NCBI GenBank assembly: GCA_002753565.1
Contig: PEAM01000008.1
Location: forward strand, 1 to 64,000
Direction of reading: 5' to 3'
DNA from: Magnetococcales bacterium
Lineage (GTDB): Bacteria; Pseudomonadota; Magnetococcia; Magnetococcales; JADFYX01
Length of the DNA stretch: 64,000 nt
Position 1 is the stretch's first letter; each line of letters begins with the position of its first letter. The position numbers and the translations under genes are program-made. Below, piece after piece: positions 63,404 through 64,000 of the stretch. The notes below the pieces were generated by a model that saw nothing but the letters and a program-made list of their open reading frames with translations, made no database searches and was not told where the DNA came from.

Positions 63404-64000
63404 GTCATTTTTTTTGGGAGATTGGCACCGAAGAGATTCCGGCTGGCAAGCTGGCGGCTGCTATTGAGGCTCTCCAGCAGAATGTTGAAAAGGCTCTTCA
63501 GGAGCAGGGTCTGTTTAAGCAGGGGATGACCATTGAGACTGCGGGAACCCCCCGACGTCTGATGGTGGCTGTCCATGGCTTGGCGGACAAACAGCCCGAC
63601 TCTGTCGAGGAGCGGCGTGGCCCACCGGTAGACCGAGCCTTCGACCCAGAGGGAAAACCAACCAAAGCCGCTGAAGGCTTTGCCAAAGGGTGTGGCGTTG
63701 CCGTCGCCGACCTGGGACGTCTGGAAACCCCAAAAGGGGACTACCTGGCCTACTCCATTCGCCAGAGCGGTCAGCCGGCCAGTCAGATTCTTCCTGGTAT
63801 CATGACCGATATTTTAACCCACTTTCCCTGGCCTAAATCTCAGCGCTGGGGGGATGGTGAGATGCGGTTTGTTCGTCCCATCAACTGGATTGTCTCCCTG
63901 CTGGATGGTGCCGTACTACCGTTTTCGACCATCGACGGCCTTGAGGCAGGCAATACCACCCAAGGACACCGCTTTCTGGCCCGTGGCCCCTATAAAGTCT
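63400..64000 (+). CDS. glyS: Glycyl-tRNA synthetase, beta subunit (5' part, cut by window end)
   Basis: GTG 63400 overlaps the glyQ stop as GTGA, giving translational coupling. About 200 residues are present: [10 protein letters not shown] near the start, G-T-P-R-R-L, P-K-S-Q-R-W-G and [11 protein letters not shown]. All are standard for the GlyS N-terminal region. The full protein would be about 690 residues. Confidence 0.97.
   Translation, partial: MSHFFWEIGTEEIPAGKLAAAIEALQQNVEKALQEQGLFKQGMTIETAGTPRRLMVAVHGLADKQPDSVEERRGPPVDRAFDPEGKPTKAAEGFAKGCGVAVADLGRLETPKGDYLAYSIRQSGQPASQILPGIMTDILTHFPWPKSQRWGDGEMRFVRPINWIVSLLDGAVLPFSTIDGLEAGNTTQGHRFLARGPYKV

Noticed and set aside
1-64000. tRNA, rRNA, tmRNA, SRP RNA or CRISPR arrays
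   Set aside because: No T-loop-like GGTTCRANTCC outside coding frames, no SRP core motif and no regularly spaced direct repeats were found by eye; a covariance search would be needed to exclude them fully.

Overview
The window looks like chromosomal DNA of a Gram-negative, chemolithotrophic sulfur bacterium. LpxK and WaaA show a lipopolysaccharide outer membrane. dsrA, dsrB and a dsrL-type flavoprotein show dissimilatory sulfite reductase chemistry. A pyruvate/2-oxoacid:ferredoxin oxidoreductase operon, a TRAP dicarboxylate transporter and a very high density of signalling genes fit a microaerophilic, motile lifestyle. The mix of an IalB-type protein, a Suv3-type helicase, Dsr and a hemerythrin chemoreceptor reminds me of Magnetococcia/alphaproteobacterial relatives. 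That placement is inference; no rRNA or other phylogenetic marker beyond glyQ/glyS is present.

Layout. 1-2.4 kb is accessory: the right end of an IS66-family element cut by the window edge, a gene fragment it truncates, a HEPN-like protein and a strong terminator. 2.4-21 kb is a signalling island: a Cache-like hybrid kinase; a four-gene minus-strand operon (CHASE4 hybrid kinase, FIST sensor, soluble PAS hybrid kinase, HD-GYP regulator) resembling NosP-NahK c-di-GMP circuits; an IalB-like protein; a receiver with a degenerate HD-type output; a receiver-metallo-beta-lactamase fusion; and a BvgS-like kinase with a solute-binding sensor. 21-25.7 kb holds an RND efflux pair and a small basic protein.

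25.7-33.5 kb, all on the minus strand, carries porGAB plus an NAD(P)H/ferredoxin flavoprotein, followed by dctPQM with a hairpin between dctP and dctQM. 33.9-41.8 kb has thiol peroxidase, a small zinc protein, the operon dsrA-dsrB-dsrL-(119-aa unknown), a SthA-type transhydrogenase and a small hydrolase. 42.2-49.6 kb has a chemoreceptor ending in a hemerythrin domain, co-transcribed with a secreted eight-repeat protein, then an orphan ParA and an unusual HD-GYP-like protein. 49.9-59.5 kb is a run of poorly known genes: an SGNH hydrolase, repeat/unknown proteins, an RNase Z-like hydrolase, a Suv3-type helicase, a spermidine-synthase-like protein, a membrane-anchored H-type-lectin-like protein and an FHA-PPP phosphatase fusion. 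59.7-64 kb is housekeeping: waaA-lpxK and the start of glyQS.

How they work together. DsrAB and DsrL probably move electrons between sulfur compounds and pyridine nucleotide. The POR operon carries a paralogous flavoprotein for ferredoxin/NADP coupling, and SthA could balance NADH and NADPH. The hemerythrin receptor and the FIST/HD-GYP circuit would sense oxygen or nitric oxide and set motility versus attachment. The best candidates for undescribed biology are the eight-repeat periplasmic protein paired with the hemerythrin receptor, the 119-aa partner of dsrABL, the FHA-PPP phosphatase with its lectin-like neighbour, and the HD-GYP-like protein with a long unknown C-terminal half.
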